Shown here in pieces: positions 43,857-44,281 of a DNA stretch of 44,281 nucleotides. A program made the translations under genes and the position numbers. Origin of the DNA: Iodidimonas nitroreducens (lineage in GTDB: Bacteria > Pseudomonadota > Alphaproteobacteria > Sphingomonadales > Rhodothalassiaceae); assembly GCA_000710935.1 (NCBI GenBank), contig BAYV01000022.1, forward strand, positions 1 through 44,281, written 5' to 3'. Below the pieces are notes generated by a model that saw only the letters and a list, made by a program, of their open reading frames with translations, did not search any database and was not told the origin of the DNA. Position 1 is the first letter of the stretch. The number at the start of each line of letters is the position of its first letter.

Positions 43857-44225
43857 ATGGATAAATACCATTCCTATATATTCGCACGCTACTTCCTGTT
43901 TGGTAGTTTATTAGTAATTTTTTCATTTTTAATTAGAAGCGAAGAGATTGAGGCTAAAGCACTCACGTGTATTGAGGCGATTGGTGATTACGTTTTTGAT
44001 AGAACGGTTGACCAATCTGTGATCATTAGCCGCTGTGCACTTGCTCATCCTGGATACCAAGAGCACAGAGTTCAGGAACTGGGTAGTTTGCTTCAATACA
44101 GAAACCGTCTTGCTGATTTACCTGAATCTAAGCTAATATCTTGCCATATTCAGTGGATGAACGATTGGCAACAGGCGCACAAAGAAGCGCTTGAGGTAAC
44201 GAGCGACATTTTATCTAGGCCGTAG
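43857..44225 (+). CDS. Possible membrane-anchored protein of unknown function
   Basis: A 122-residue protein with one hydrophobic N-terminal segment (residues 8-26) and three cysteines in the rest (C38, C60, C106). The codon choice (TTA, AGA, AAA, ATA) differs from the rest of the window, suggesting recent acquisition. The C-terminal part is helical and polar. No family recognised. Ribosome site weak. Confidence 0.45.
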   Translation: MDKYHSYIFARYFLFGSLLVIFSFLIRSEEIEAKALTCIEAIGDYVFDRTVDQSVIISRCALAHPGYQEHRVQELGSLLQYRNRLADLPESKLISCHIQWMNDWQQAHKEALEVTSDILSRP

Positions 44226-44281
44226 ACTCATAAAATCTAAGCCAAATACGGATTGAAGCGAGTTTGATTGCGGCCAGGAAG

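Overview
This window looks like a chromosomal segment of an alphaproteobacterium. The evidence is a complete hopanoid gene set (hpnC, hpnB, hpnD, hpnE, shc), the three signature enzymes of the ethylmalonyl-CoA pathway (mcd, ccr, ecm), and several families I know mainly from Alphaproteobacteria: a DUF2842 membrane protein, a TIGR02302/DUF4175 protein after lysA, a COQ7-type ubiquinone hydroxylase and a characteristic HNH protein. Aspartate is nearly always GAT and the tetramer GATC is conspicuously frequent. I cannot fix the order or genus from sequence alone.

Layout. 1-300: intergenic repeats. 293-7739 (minus): one tightly packed hopanoid operon hpnC-hpnB-hpnD-hpnE-shc, followed by a DUF2842 gene and a haloacid dehalogenase. 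7799-10133: LOG-family hydrolase, membrane-anchored thioredoxin, a small unknown gene and a HIT protein. 10236-16678: a phospho-alcohol/cell-envelope locus with two nucleotidyltransferases, a metallophosphoesterase, a CDP-alcohol phosphatidyltransferase with an unassigned N-terminal domain, a TagB/TagF-like glycerophosphotransferase, a membrane protein and a Nudix hydrolase. This is the best candidate for an undescribed pathway. 16711-22961: tlpA divergent from argH-lptM-lysA-DUF4175. 22999-34542: acyl-CoA metabolism (hbd, etfBA, mcd-ccr divergent from ecm), with a PduO-type cobalamin adenosyltransferase that could supply the Ecm cofactor. A twin-transmembrane protein, a secreted S1/P1 nuclease and a GNAT protein are interspersed. 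34566-39076: gluQ, an esterase, HNH, dsbB-coq7, a VTT membrane protein and tRNA-Leu(CAA). 39117-44281: a Tat-exported metallo-beta-lactamase-fold protein, then a disturbed region in which a Vgb-like remnant abuts a FecR remnant, an orphan PAS histidine kinase and AT-rich unknown genes.

How the parts work together. HpnC, HpnD and HpnE convert farnesyl diphosphate to squalene, Shc cyclises it and HpnB probably acts on hopanoid side-chain formation. Ccr, Ecm and Mcd carry crotonyl-CoA through ethylmalonyl-CoA and methylsuccinyl-CoA to mesaconyl-CoA. Hbd supplies C4 intermediates, EtfAB can take the electrons of Mcd, and the adenosyltransferase makes adenosylcobalamin. Both sides of the ccr/ecm divergent region carry a 12-base motif that fits the PhaR consensus as I remember it (TGCRNYGCASMA). 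This suggests that polyhydroxybutyrate-linked control extends to this pathway. The same divergent region holds an intrinsic terminator with no gene in front of it, which points to a possible small RNA.

A recurring oddity is short tandem repeats of 12-18 bases placed at gene ends or in terminal extensions (260-295, 7596-7640, 10130-10187, 11088-11132, 20486-20540, 30504-30539).
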